In this document: positions 54,175-62,858 of the stretch, one piece after another
How the letters are laid out: each line of letters begins with the position of its first letter
Position numbering within the stretch: position 1 is the first letter of the stretch
Origin: Deltaproteobacteria bacterium
Lineage (GTDB): Bacteria; Myxococcota_A; UBA9160; UBA4427
Direction of reading: 5' to 3'
Length of the DNA stretch: 64,000 nt
Assembly: GCA_016713665.1 (NCBI GenBank)
Contig: JADJOR010000008.1
Coordinates: 310,001-374,000 of the forward strand
Made by a program: the position numbers and the translations under genes
The notes under the pieces: generated by a model
Told to the model about the DNA's origin: nothing
What the model saw: only the letters and a program-made list of their open reading frames with translations
The model's database searches: none

Positions 54175-54989
54175 TTGCCGCGGCGCTCGTCGTACTCGAG
54201 CCGGACACAGCCTTCCTTCTCCGCGTCCTGGAGCAGCTCGTTGAAGTTGCGGTAGCCGGCGTTGGTCTCGTTGAAGTCCGGATGGACCCGGCGCAGCGCC
54301 TGCTTGATCATCGAGCCCCAGACCACGTCGTAGTCCTTCGAGAGGCTCTCCATGATCTCGAGCACGAGATCGATCGCGTCCGGCGCGTCGGGACCGTCGG
54401 GCGAGACGACGCCCTCGGCGGCCCGAACGGCGGGCTTCTCCGGAGTCGTCTTGTCCGACTTCTCCGTCTTCTTCGCCTCGGCCGGCTTCTTCTGGGCGTG
54501 CTTCTGCGCCTTGACGTCGGCCATCTGCGCCAGGTCGTCGTAGTACAGGAACTCGTCGCACGACGTCATCAGCAGCGTCGAGGTCGAGTTCTTGACGCCG
54601 CAGCCGATCACGCGCTTGTCGTTCTCCTTGAGCTTCGACACGAGCGGCGAGAAATCGCTGTCGCCGGTCAGGAGCGCGAAGATCTCGATGTGGTCCTTCG
54701 AATAACAGAGGTCGAGGGCGTCCACGACCATCCGGATGTCCGCGCTGTTCTTGCCGCTCATCTTCGAGCGCGGGATGTCGACGAGCTCGATGCCCCGGGC
54801 GTGGAACTCGCGGACGTCGCCGCGGTACTGGCTCCAGTCGCAGTAGGCGCGCTTGTAGACGATGCGGCCCTTCTCGAGCAGCCGCTTCAGGATCAGATCG
54901 ATGTTGATCGTCCGCCACTTCGAATCGCGCGCACCGATCGCGAGATTCTCGTAGTCCACGAAGATCGCGATCAGGGGTTCCTCGGACAT
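54144..54989 (-). CDS. NYN-domain RNase-like protein with LOTUS/OST-HTH domain
   Basis: This 281-residue cytoplasmic protein has an N-terminal NYN/PIN-like domain (about 5-150). Likely metal-binding acidic residues are in IFVDYENLA, NSADIRMVVDAL and LLTGDSDFSPLV. A Lys-rich linker (160-185) joins an OST-HTH/LOTUS domain (about 205-281): LVLEIMESLSKDYDVVWGSM, NAGYRNFNELLQDA. This limkain-b1-like order is widespread in bacteria and is thought to cleave or handle RNA, but no target is known. It converges with the S1 protease gene. The ATG has AAAGGGA upstream. Confidence 0.9.
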   Translation of the reverse strand: MSEEPLIAIFVDYENLAIGARDSKWRTINIDLILKRLLEKGRIVYKRAYCDWSQYRGDVREFHARGIELVDIPRSKMSGKNSADIRMVVDALDLCYSKDHIEIFALLTGDSDFSPLVSKLKENDKRVIGCGVKNSTSTLLMTSCDEFLYYDDLAQMADVKAQKHAQKKPAEAKKTEKSDKTTPEKPAVRAAEGVVSPDGPDAPDAIDLVLEIMESLSKDYDVVWGSMIKQALRRVHPDFNETNAGYRNFNELLQDAEKEGCVRLEYDERRGNYRVDLVDDV

Positions 54990-55111
54990 CGCTCGTCCCT
55001 TTCTCGATCCCGGTCGGGCGGGGCCTCGCTGCGTCCCGTCCCGCGCGACGCGTGAGCCCGCCGGGTTTCGCGGATCTTCGGACATCGGGCCGCGAAACGC
55101 TCGTCGATCGG

Positions 55112-55918
55112 TCAGCGCGTCCCGGTGATCCCGCCGTCGACGGGAATCAGGGCCGCATCGACGAAGGCCCCGGCCCGCGAGGCCAGGAAGATCGCGACGC
55201 CCGCCATGTCGTCGGGCCGTCCGATCCGCCCGAGCGGGACGAGCTCCGCGACCCGGTCGCCGAGGCGCTCCAGCGTCGATCGCATCATCCGACTCTGGAA
55301 GGGCCCGGGCGCGACGGCGTTCACCGTGATCCGCCGGGCGGCGAGCTCCCGCGCCAGCATGCGGGTCAGATGGTGGACCGCCGCCTTGCTCGCGCCGTAC
55401 GCCCAGGTCTGGAGGGCGGGTACGTTGATCCCGTCGACGGAGCCGACGTTGACGACCCGCGCCGGATCGTCGTCGCAGGCGGCGCGCTCGAGCATGGGCG
55501 TGAGCCTTCGCGTCAGCGCGAAGACGGCCTTCACGTTGACGTCGAGCACCCGATCCCAGGCCGACTCGGGATACTCGGCGAAGGGTGCACCCCAGTTGGC
55601 CCCGGCGTTGTTGACGAGGATGTGGAGCTTCGGCTCGCGGCGCTCGAGCTCGTCGCCGAGGGCGTTGCAGCCGGCCTCGCTCGAGAGATCGGCCTCGATC
55701 GCCCGACAGTCGCCCGCCTCCCCGAGCTCCGCGATCCGCGCATCGAGCTCCGCCCGCTTGCGGGATGCGATGTAGACGCGCGCTCCGGCTCGGGCATAGC
55801 CGTTCGCGATCATCCAGCCGATGCCGCTGCCCCCGCCGGTCACCAGCGCACATTTGCCCCGGATCGAGAAGAGATCGTCCACGTCGAGGTCTCCCGGGGC
55901 GCGGTCGTTCGAAAGCAT
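55112..55918 (-). CDS. SDR-family oxidoreductase
   Basis: This 268-residue classical short-chain dehydrogenase/reductase has the NAD(P) motif TGGGSGIG (27-34), the NNAG motif, the Ser of VGSVDG and the catalytic Tyr174/Lys178 in YGASK. ITVNAVAPGPF and IPVDGGITG complete the fold. An Arg at ASRKR after strand two suggests NADP preference. The ATG has GAAGGG upstream. Substrate unknown; the subgroup includes gluconate- and 3-oxoacyl-type reductases. It is divergent from the aldo/keto reductase. Confidence 0.9.
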   Translation of the reverse strand: MLSNDRAPGDLDVDDLFSIRGKCALVTGGGSGIGWMIANGYARAGARVYIASRKRAELDARIAELGEAGDCRAIEADLSSEAGCNALGDELERREPKLHILVNNAGANWGAPFAEYPESAWDRVLDVNVKAVFALTRRLTPMLERAACDDDPARVVNVGSVDGINVPALQTWAYGASKAAVHHLTRMLARELAARRITVNAVAPGPFQSRMMRSTLERLGDRVAELVPLGRIGRPDDMAGVAIFLASRAGAFVDAALIPVDGGITGTR

Positions 55919-56014
55919 GCATCGCCCTTCGTCCGTCGCGCAGTATACGCAGCGACCGCCGGGCGACGCGGATCTTTTGTCGAGTCGCAGACCGCGCGAT
56001 AGCTTCCGCGCCCC

Positions 56015-57190
56015 ATGCCGACCGACCCGAAGCCGACCCCCGATTCGCTGGACCTCGTGCCCGGCCGCGCCACGGCCGCCGGTACGCGGGCCTTCGCGAA
56101 TCGCGCGAGCGCGGCCCCGGATCATTTCGCCCGCCCCGACGCCCTCTCGCTCGCTTCGGTCGGCTTCGGCACGTTGCGCGGTGATCCCGGCGGCGTCGAC
56201 GACCTGCTCTATCGAAGCGCTCTCGCGGAGTATCTCGATCGCGCCGGCAACGTCGTCGACACGGCGCTCTCCGACCGCTTCCAGACGAGCGAGCGCGCCG
56301 TCGGCCACGCCCTGCGCCGTGCCCTGCGCGAGGGGCGGATCGCGCGGGAGGAGATCGTCGTCGTGACGAAGGGCGGTGCCCTCACGCCCGACGGCGACCG
56401 GGTCCGCGATCACGCCTCGGCGCAGCGCGACCTCCGAGCGACCTACATCGAGACCGGCATCCTCGCCTACGACGACATCCACCGCGGCTTCGCCATGACG
56501 AAGCCTTTCCTGCTCGATCAGATCGAGCGCAGCCGCCGCAATCTCGGCCTCGCGACCCTCGACTACTATCTGGTCCAGGAGCCCGAGATCCATCTGCGCG
56601 CGCTCGGCGTCGACGCCTTCAGAAAGCAGCTCGCCGAAGCCTTCGAGGCCCTGGAGCTCGCGGTGTCCCGAGGCTCGATCGGGGCCTACGGCCTCGCGAG
56701 CTGGGACGGCTTCCTGCTGCCCGATTCCGATCGCAGCCATCTGTCGATCGCCGATCTTTTCGAGGTCGCCCTCGACGTCGGCAGCGCCGATCATCATTTC
56801 CGCGCGATCCAGCTCCCCTACGGCCTCGCAATGGGAGAAGGCGCCGTGGTCGCGAGCCAGCTCGGGCCCGACGGCCTCTCCCGCGCCCTGCTCGAGAGCC
56901 TGCGCGACACGGGCACCGCCGTCTTCGCGAGTGCGCCCCTCTACGGCGGTCGGCTGCTCGGCCGTGTGCCCGCCTTCGTGCGCCAGGCCTTTCCCGAAGC
57001 CCCGAACGACGCCGCCGCCGCGATCCAGTTCGCCCGCAGCACGGCGCAGGTCCATTGCGCGGTCGTCGGCATGCGCGAGCTCGCCCACGTCGAGCAGAAC
57101 ATGGCGTTGGCGCGGGTTCCCCGGGCGCGACCCGAGATCCCGGCGGGCCTCTTCGAGCAAGCAGCCCAGGTCCGATCCACGCCCCCCTGA
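56015..57190 (+). CDS. Aldo/keto reductase
   Basis: This 391-residue AKR-barrel protein is of the divergent L-galactose-dehydrogenase-like subgroup. It shows GFGTLRGD, then NVVDTALSDRF (position of the catalytic Asp), VVVTKGG (Lys), LDYYLVQEPEIH (His) and a late YGGRLLG. An unusual change is that the usual Tyr of DTA..Y is not clear, so catalysis may be altered. The N-terminal 35 residues are an extension. The gene is divergent from the SDR gene, and both may be redox enzymes of one pathway. Confidence 0.82.
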   Translation: MPTDPKPTPDSLDLVPGRATAAGTRAFANRASAAPDHFARPDALSLASVGFGTLRGDPGGVDDLLYRSALAEYLDRAGNVVDTALSDRFQTSERAVGHALRRALREGRIAREEIVVVTKGGALTPDGDRVRDHASAQRDLRATYIETGILAYDDIHRGFAMTKPFLLDQIERSRRNLGLATLDYYLVQEPEIHLRALGVDAFRKQLAEAFEALELAVSRGSIGAYGLASWDGFLLPDSDRSHLSIADLFEVALDVGSADHHFRAIQLPYGLAMGEGAVVASQLGPDGLSRALLESLRDTGTAVFASAPLYGGRLLGRVPAFVRQAFPEAPNDAAAAIQFARSTAQVHCAVVGMRELAHVEQNMALARVPRARPEIPAGLFEQAAQVRSTPP

Positions 57191-57416
57191 GCCTCACCCG
57201 GCCGGGATCGTCCATCGCCCCCCAGCCTGTCCTCGACCTGGCTCCGAGCGGGTCCCGAGCTGCGCTCGAGGCGGCCCTGAACCGGCGCCCGCCCCCCTGG
57301 TCCGGAAAAATCCGGATCCCGGTCGATCGGGCCTCAAGCCGACCGGGCCGGCGCGTCGATTCGCGCCGACGAGCAGGCCGTGGACGGATCCGCGGGCGTG
57401 CGGGCGAGGTCGAGCG

Positions 57417-57977
57417 ATGCAGAACAAGCGATCGACGGGACTGATCTTGATGGGGCTCGCGGTAGCGGCGTTTCTCGGATCGACCTCCGAGGCCTTGCCG
57501 CCGGAGGCTTTCTTTCCGGCGCTGGCGCTCTTCTCGATCGGCGCGGTGGTCTTCTTCAAGTCGAGCCGGGCAGCCCTCGCCGAGGCGGATCGCCAGACCC
57601 AGGCCAAGCTCCATCCGACGCTCCGGGAGAACCGATCGGCCCTGGCCCAGGCCGAGCGTCAGGCGCAGCGCCGAGGCGCCGCCCTGAGCTCCCTCAACGC
57701 CGATGCAGCGGGCCCGATGCGACCGCCGACCCGGTCCGCGGCGACCCGACGATCGGCCACGGCGACGGATCCGTCCGACCCGTCGGACCTCGCGGAGATC
57801 GAGCTCGTGGACGTTCAGGAGGAAGAGCTCCAGATCACCCAGGACGTCTCGTTTCCCATCGAGATCCAGCGCGGCGACGCTCTCGCGGATCAGCTGCGCA
57901 AGCTCAATCTGCTGCTGACCCAGGGCATCCTGACGGAGCAGGAGTACGCGATCGCGAAGGCCAAGCTCCTCGCCTGA
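57417..57977 (+). CDS. SHOCT-domain membrane protein
   Basis: This 186-residue protein has two hydrophobic segments near the N-terminus (9-25 and 31-47) and a cytoplasmic Arg/Ala-rich helical part. The C-terminal 30 residues form a SHOCT domain (LADQLRKLNLLLTQGILTEQEYAIAKAKLLA in outline), a short helical module found at the ends of many bacterial proteins and thought to mediate oligomerisation. Function unknown. GAGG precedes the ATG. A 226-base gap without another gene separates it from the aldo/keto reductase. Confidence 0.78.
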   Translation: MQNKRSTGLILMGLAVAAFLGSTSEALPPEAFFPALALFSIGAVVFFKSSRAALAEADRQTQAKLHPTLRENRSALAQAERQAQRRGAALSSLNADAAGPMRPPTRSAATRRSATATDPSDPSDLAEIELVDVQEEELQITQDVSFPIEIQRGDALADQLRKLNLLLTQGILTEQEYAIAKAKLLA

Positions 57978-58088
57978 ACCCAGCCCGCTCGAAGTCGCCG
58001 GCGCGCCGCGCCGTCCCCGGCGCAAGCCCGGCCCTCCCCGTTCGACCCGTCGCGCCCGTTCATGGAATCCGGGTCCAGAAACGAAGAA

Positions 58089-58116
58089 GCCCGGAACACC
58101 TTGCGGCGTTCCGGGC
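58089..58116 (-). terminator. Hairpin downstream of polA
   Basis: A 9-bp perfect stem, GCCCGGAAC paired with GTTCCGGGC, has a 10-base loop. On the minus strand it is followed by TTCTTCGTTTC, a reasonable U-rich tract. It lies about 170 bases past the polA stop and is the best intrinsic terminator candidate in the window. It could also stop transcription from the SHOCT gene. Confidence 0.5.
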
Positions 58117-58143
58117 CTTCCCTGGGAAGGGGAATTCGGCTTT

Positions 58144-58245
58144 ATGTACCTGGGGAGTGGACTGCTCCCGCCGGAAGTGGCAAAAAAAGTCGCGCGCGCG
58201 AAAAGAATTTTTGGCTGCCGTCGAATTGCGCGCCCCACGGGGTAG
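58144..58245 (+). CDS. Possible 33-residue basic peptide
   Basis: A small open frame encodes MYLGSGLLPPEVAKKV followed by a basic segment (ARAKRIFGCRRIARPTG). GGGAAGGGGAA lies 10-20 bases upstream. There is no recognised family and no partner on the same strand. It overlaps the A7 and GC-repeat tract. It may be chance. Confidence 0.25.
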   Translation: MYLGSGLLPPEVAKKVARAKRIFGCRRIARPTG

Positions 58246-58284
58246 ACCAATCGCCTCCGCAGCCATCCCCGGCTTCGACCAGCC

Positions 58285-61122
58285 TCAATGCGCCTCGCGC
58301 CAGCTCCGGCCATGGCCGAGATCGACCACCAGCGGCACCGCCAGCCGAGCCGCCCCTTCCATGTGCTCGCGCACCAGCGCCGCCACGGTCTCTTGGGCCT
58401 CGGGCGCCGCCTCGAAGACGAGCTCGTCGTGGACCTGCAGGATCATGGTCGCCGCAACCCCGGCCTGCTCGATCGCGCGCTCGACCGAGACCATCGCCTT
58501 CTTGATCAGATCCGCCGCCGTCCCCTGGATCACCGAGTTCACCGCCATCCGCTCCGCTCCCTGTCGCAGTGCACGGTTGCGGGAGTTGAGATCGGGCAGG
58601 TAGCGGCGGCGCCCGAACAACGTCCGCACGAAGCCTTCCGCCCGCGCGCGCTCCGTCGTCTCATCGAGGAAGCGACGCACGCCTTCGTAGCGCGCGAAGT
58701 AGGCGTCGATCGTGGCCTGGGCCTCGCCGGCGGCGATGCCGAGCTGTTGCGCGAGTCCGAAGGCCGACGACCCGTAGATGATCCCGAAGTTGACCGCCTT
58801 CGCCCGTGCACGCTGATCGTCGCTGACCTGATCGAGGGGAATGCCCGCGACCTCGGCCGCCGTCCGGCGATGGATGTCGTCGCCGCGGACGAAGGACTCG
58901 ACCAGCGACGGATCGCCCGAACAATGCGCGAGGATGCGGAGCTCGACCTGCGAATAGTCGGCGGAGATCAGGATGCGCCCCTCGGCCGGGATGAAGGCCT
59001 CGCGGATCCGCGCGCCCTCCGCGCCCCGGATCGGGATGTTCTGCACGTTGGGATTCGAGGCCGAGAGCCGACCGGTCGCCGCGCCGAGCTGATGAAAGCT
59101 CGGATGGATGCGGCCCGTGCGCGGATCGACGAGCGGCGGCAGCGCATCGATGTAGGTCGACTTCAGCTTCGAGAGCTTGCGCCAGGCCAGGATCTTCGCG
59201 GGCAGCTCGTGGTGGGCGGCCAGCTGCTCGAGCACGCTCTCGTCCGTCGAATAACCGGTCTTCGTCTTCTTCACGATCGGGAGCTTCAGCTTCTCGAAGA
59301 GGATCGTCTGGAGCTGCTTCGGGCTGCTCACGAGGAAATCCTCGCCGGCGAGCGCGTGGATCTCGCGCTCGGTCCGGTCGAGCTCGCGGGCGTATTCCTC
59401 GGAGAGCTTCGCGAGATGACGCTCGTCGATGCGGACGCCCGCGCGCTCCATCTTCGAGAGTACGGCCGTCAGCGGACGTTCGATCTCGTCGTAGACCGCC
59501 GTGAGCTCGTCGCGCGCGATCTTCGCGCGCAGCGTCGTCGCGAGGGCGGGCAGGACCCGCGCCTCCGCCGTCGCCCAGGCAGCGATGGCCTCGACGCCGA
59601 GATCCTCCGGGCTGCGCGCTCGCGCCCCGCGGCCCGCGAGATCCTCCCAGCCATCCACCGTGAGCGAGAGGTGCTCCTGGACGAGGGCCTTCAGCGTCTG
59701 CGCACCGGAGGAATCGAGCAGATGACCGGCGATCTGCAGATCCTCGGCCGGCTCCGGGAGCGGATGCCCCGCTTCGGCGAAGACGCTCTGGACCGTCTTC
59801 GAGTCGAAGGCGATCCAGCGCGGAGTCGACATCGAGTGGAGCAGATCGAGCACGAGCCCACCGACCGCCGCGAGCGAGACCCCGGCCCGATCGAGCAGCC
59901 CCTCCCCGGCGATCGCGGCGTAGGCGACGGGCCCGTCGTCGGCCGCGAGTGCGAGACCACGCAGACGCTGGCTCGCCGGCGTGCCGGGCGTGACGTAGGG
60001 ATGGAGCACGAGCGTCGAAGCCCCGGCGAGCCGTGTCCGCAGCGCATCGAGCGCCGCGTCTTCGCGGAGCAGCTCGAGCGCGGGAACGCCCTCGGAGGGA
60101 TCGTGCGACGGCGTCGGGTGCGTCGGGGACGAGGTCGGTGCCGACACTCCGGAGGATGCCGACTCCGTCGGCTCATCCGTCGGCGCAGCCGCCTCCGCGG
60201 CCGTTCCCTCGGCCGTCCCGGCTTCCGGGGGATCCGCTCCGAGCGAGTCGAGCAGGCGGGTGAAGCCGAGACGTCGGTAGAGCTCGCGCAGGCGGGGGCG
60301 GTCGGGCTCGGTCCGATCGAAGCCCGTCCAGGCGGCGGGAATCGGCGCGTCCTCGCGCAGCCGCGAGAGCTCGCGGGAGAGACGCGCCGCGTCGGCCTGC
60401 TCGATCAGGCTCTCTCGCGCGCGCTTGGCGGTCACGCTTCCCGCTTCCGCGAGGAGCCGATCCAGATCACCGAACTCGAGGATCAGCTTCGCCGCGCCCT
60501 TCTCGCCGATGCCCTTCACGCCGGGGATGTTGTCGCTCGGGTCACCCACGAGCGCCCGCAGATCGAGGAGCCGCTCCGGCGGTACGCCGAAGCGCTCTTC
60601 GACGGCCGCCTCGTCGATCCGCCGCCCCTTCATCGTGTCGAGCAGCTCGACACCCGGCCGGACGAGCTGCATGAGGTCCTTGTCGGTCGAGACGATGCAG
60701 ACCTCGGCACCGGCGGGCGCCGAAGCGACGAGGGTCGCGATGACGTCGTCCGCCTCGAAGCCCGGGATCGCGACGACCGGCACCCGGAACGCCTCGCACA
60801 GCAGCCCCATGAGCGGGATCTGCGCCGAGAGATCCTCCGGCTGTTTGTCGCGTCCCGCCTTGTACGCGGGATAGAGCTCGTTGCGGAAGCTCCCGCCCGG
60901 CGGGTCCATCGCCACGACGACGTGGGTCGGCCGCTCCTCGCGCAGGACCTTCGCGAGCATCGTCGCGAAGCCGTAGGCGGCATTGGTCGGCGTGCCGTCC
61001 GGGGCGCGCAGGTTCGGGATGGCGAAGAACGCCCGGTAGAGCGCGTTCGCACCGTCGATCACGACGAGCCGGGGCTGCGCGCCGGTCTTCCCGGATGCTC
61101 GCGAGGAGGGATCGGATTTCAC
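58285..61122 (-). CDS. polA: DNA polymerase I
   Basis: PolA fills gaps and removes RNA primers. The 945 residues contain the 5'-3' exonuclease (about 18-290: VVIDGANALYRAFFAI, GFEADDVIA, STDKDLMQL, GVKGIGEKGA). A Pro/Ala/Ser-rich linker (about 295-335) precedes a degenerate 3'-5' exonuclease domain (340-530). The usual FDTET catalytic pair is replaced by LVLHPYVTPG, so proofreading is probably lost, as in Taq polymerase. The polymerase domain has motif A ADYSQVELRIL (D722), motif B RAKAVNFGIIYG and motif C QVHDELVFE (near 897). The GTG start gives the standard N-terminus. The tetR gene lies 27 bases upstream. Confidence 0.95.
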   Translation of the reverse strand: MKSDPSSRASGKTGAQPRLVVIDGANALYRAFFAIPNLRAPDGTPTNAAYGFATMLAKVLREERPTHVVVAMDPPGGSFRNELYPAYKAGRDKQPEDLSAQIPLMGLLCEAFRVPVVAIPGFEADDVIATLVASAPAGAEVCIVSTDKDLMQLVRPGVELLDTMKGRRIDEAAVEERFGVPPERLLDLRALVGDPSDNIPGVKGIGEKGAAKLILEFGDLDRLLAEAGSVTAKRARESLIEQADAARLSRELSRLREDAPIPAAWTGFDRTEPDRPRLRELYRRLGFTRLLDSLGADPPEAGTAEGTAAEAAAPTDEPTESASSGVSAPTSSPTHPTPSHDPSEGVPALELLREDAALDALRTRLAGASTLVLHPYVTPGTPASQRLRGLALAADDGPVAYAAIAGEGLLDRAGVSLAAVGGLVLDLLHSMSTPRWIAFDSKTVQSVFAEAGHPLPEPAEDLQIAGHLLDSSGAQTLKALVQEHLSLTVDGWEDLAGRGARARSPEDLGVEAIAAWATAEARVLPALATTLRAKIARDELTAVYDEIERPLTAVLSKMERAGVRIDERHLAKLSEEYARELDRTEREIHALAGEDFLVSSPKQLQTILFEKLKLPIVKKTKTGYSTDESVLEQLAAHHELPAKILAWRKLSKLKSTYIDALPPLVDPRTGRIHPSFHQLGAATGRLSASNPNVQNIPIRGAEGARIREAFIPAEGRILISADYSQVELRILAHCSGDPSLVESFVRGDDIHRRTAAEVAGIPLDQVSDDQRARAKAVNFGIIYGSSAFGLAQQLGIAAGEAQATIDAYFARYEGVRRFLDETTERARAEGFVRTLFGRRRYLPDLNSRNRALRQGAERMAVNSVIQGTAADLIKKAMVSVERAIEQAGVAATMILQVHDELVFEAAPEAQETVAALVREHMEGAARLAVPLVVDLGHGRSWREAH

Positions 61123-61149
61123 GGGCCGATGGTATCGCGGGTCCCGCGA

Positions 61150-61821
61150 TCAGCTCGCACGCGTCTCGCGCATGGGCTGGGCCGGGCTCAGCTGGATCCG
61201 CGTCGGCTCGACGAGGATCCCGCGCATCACGGTCTCGATCGCGTGCATGTAGAGCGGCTCGAGGGGGCGCCGTCGGATCTGTCGGCGCGCCTTCGTGTTG
61301 TCCGACTCGATCAGGGAGTTCGCGACCTCCCAGAGCACGTTGGCGACCTCCCAGGTATCGCAGGGCACGAGCTCGCCGCTCGAGACGCCGTCTTCGAGCA
61401 CGCCGTGGGTCACGTTCAGATTGAGCTCCCAGAAGCTCGAGATCTGATCGATCACCGCCCTCGGCAGCTCGCCGATCACGCTCTCGTTGTCGACCGCCCA
61501 GAAGATCTGGAAGTAGTCGGGATGATCGAGCCAATGGGCGAAGTAGAAGCGCGCGATCGACCGCATGCGATCGACCGCGTTGTCGCCCTGCTCGCTCGCG
61601 GCCTTGATGAGGTCGTGGAAGATCTCGTGGTTCCGGGTCAGGACCGCCACGTAGAGATCGGCCTTGCTCTCGAAATAACGGTAGAGCGTGCCCTTCGCGA
61701 CGCCCGCCTTCTCGGCGACCTCGTCGAGGTTGGCCTTCATGAAGCCGTCCCGGAAGAAGACCTCTCGCGCCGACTCGAGGATCCGGCGCCGACTCTCCGC
61801 CTTTTTCTCGTCTCGCGACAT
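61150..61821 (-). CDS. TetR/AcrR-family transcriptional regulator
   Basis: This 223-residue one-component regulator has an N-terminal TetR helix-turn-helix (about 8-55): RRRILESAREVFFRDGF, LDEVAEKAGVAKGTLYRYF. The C-terminal ligand domain contains a DNESVIGELPRAVIDQI region like regulators of fatty-acid or acyl-CoA genes; the ligand is unknown. No Shine-Dalgarno is visible; a TTGACA word lies just before the ATG, which suggests a leaderless transcript or autoregulation. The gene lies in a run of co-oriented housekeeping genes between cysK and polA. Confidence 0.88.
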   Translation of the reverse strand: MSRDEKKAESRRRILESAREVFFRDGFMKANLDEVAEKAGVAKGTLYRYFESKADLYVAVLTRNHEIFHDLIKAASEQGDNAVDRMRSIARFYFAHWLDHPDYFQIFWAVDNESVIGELPRAVIDQISSFWELNLNVTHGVLEDGVSSGELVPCDTWEVANVLWEVANSLIESDNTKARRQIRRRPLEPLYMHAIETVMRGILVEPTRIQLSPAQPMRETRAS

Positions 61822-61883
61822 GAGAGGAGTGTCAACGAACAGCGGGATTCCGCAAGGGGCATCGTCCCGACCGGGATCGACGA

Positions 61884-62843
61884 TCAGAGCTCGACCGGGT
61901 CGCTGCCTTCGTAGCGGAGCTTGTCGAACAGGATCGTCTGGATGTAGCGCTCCCCGAAATCGCAGATGATGGTCACGATCGTCTTGCCTGCATTTTCGGG
62001 GCGGGAGCCGTATTCGATCGCGGCGTGGACGTTGGCCCCCGAGGAGATGCCGCAGAGAATCCCCTCCTCGCGCGCCAGACGATGGGCCATCGCGACGGAC
62101 TGTTCGTTGGAGACGGTGATGACCCCGTCGAGCTGATCGGTCTCGAGGATGTCGGGCACGAAGCCGGGACCGATGCCCTGGATCTTGTGGGGGCCGGGCG
62201 AGCCCCCGGAGAGGACCGGGCTGTCGATCGGCTCGACGGCGATCGCCTTGAACGAGGGCTTCTTCGGCTTGATCGCGCGGGCGACGCCGGTGATCGTGCC
62301 GCCCGTGCCCACGCCGGCCACGAGGGCGTCGACGCTGCCGTCGGTGTCGTTCCAGATCTCCTGGGCGGTCGTTTCGAAATGGACGGTCGGATTCGCGGGA
62401 TTCTTGAATTGCTGGGGAATGAAGGAGTTCGGGATCTTCGCCGCGATCTCGTTGGCCCGGGCGATGGCGCCGCGCATGCCCTTCGCCCCCTCGGTCAGGA
62501 CGATCTTCGCGCCGAAGGCACGCATCGTCGCACGGCGCTCGGGGCTCATCGTGTCCGGCATGACGATCACGCACGCATAACCCTTCACCGCAGCGACCAT
62601 GGAGAGGGCGATGCCCGTGTTGCCGGAGGTCGGCTCGACGATCGTCGACTTGCCGGGCACGAGGTCGCCGGACTTCTCCGCCGCGTCGATCATCGCGCGG
62701 CCGATGCGGTCCTTGACGCTGTTGCCCGGGTTGGCGGATTCGAGCTTGCCGAGGATCGTGGCGCCGCACGAGCCGACCACGCGATTGAGTCGAACCAGCG
62801 GCGTCCCCCCGATGAGATCCGTGACGGTGGTGGCGATCTTCAT
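61884..62843 (-). CDS. cysK: Cysteine synthase A (O-acetylserine sulfhydrylase)
   Basis: This 319-residue PLP enzyme makes cysteine from O-acetylserine and sulfide. The PLP Lys is K44 in NPGNSVKDRIG. The substrate loop TSGNTG is at 72-77, the phosphate-binding GTGGT is in GVGTGGTITG, and the late GISSGAN segment holds the pyridine-nitrogen Ser. The length and end (FGERYIQTILFDKLR) are standard. It begins 15 bases after truD. Together they probably form one transcript with the genes downstream. Confidence 0.94.
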   Translation of the reverse strand: MKIATTVTDLIGGTPLVRLNRVVGSCGATILGKLESANPGNSVKDRIGRAMIDAAEKSGDLVPGKSTIVEPTSGNTGIALSMVAAVKGYACVIVMPDTMSPERRATMRAFGAKIVLTEGAKGMRGAIARANEIAAKIPNSFIPQQFKNPANPTVHFETTAQEIWNDTDGSVDALVAGVGTGGTITGVARAIKPKKPSFKAIAVEPIDSPVLSGGSPGPHKIQGIGPGFVPDILETDQLDGVITVSNEQSVAMAHRLAREEGILCGISSGANVHAAIEYGSRPENAGKTIVTIICDFGERYIQTILFDKLRYEGSDPVEL

Positions 62844-62858
62844 GCGTTCCTCCAGGAT

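Larger units (their letters stand above)
57978..58284. other. Gene-poor gap between SHOCT and polA genes
   Basis: This 307-base gap holds a terminator-like hairpin (58089-58116), the tract AAAAAAAGTCGCGCGCGCGA (58192-58211 region) followed by ATTTTT, and one small open frame. The A- and T-runs stand out in this GC-rich window. I see no other gene or known RNA in it. Confidence 0.6.
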
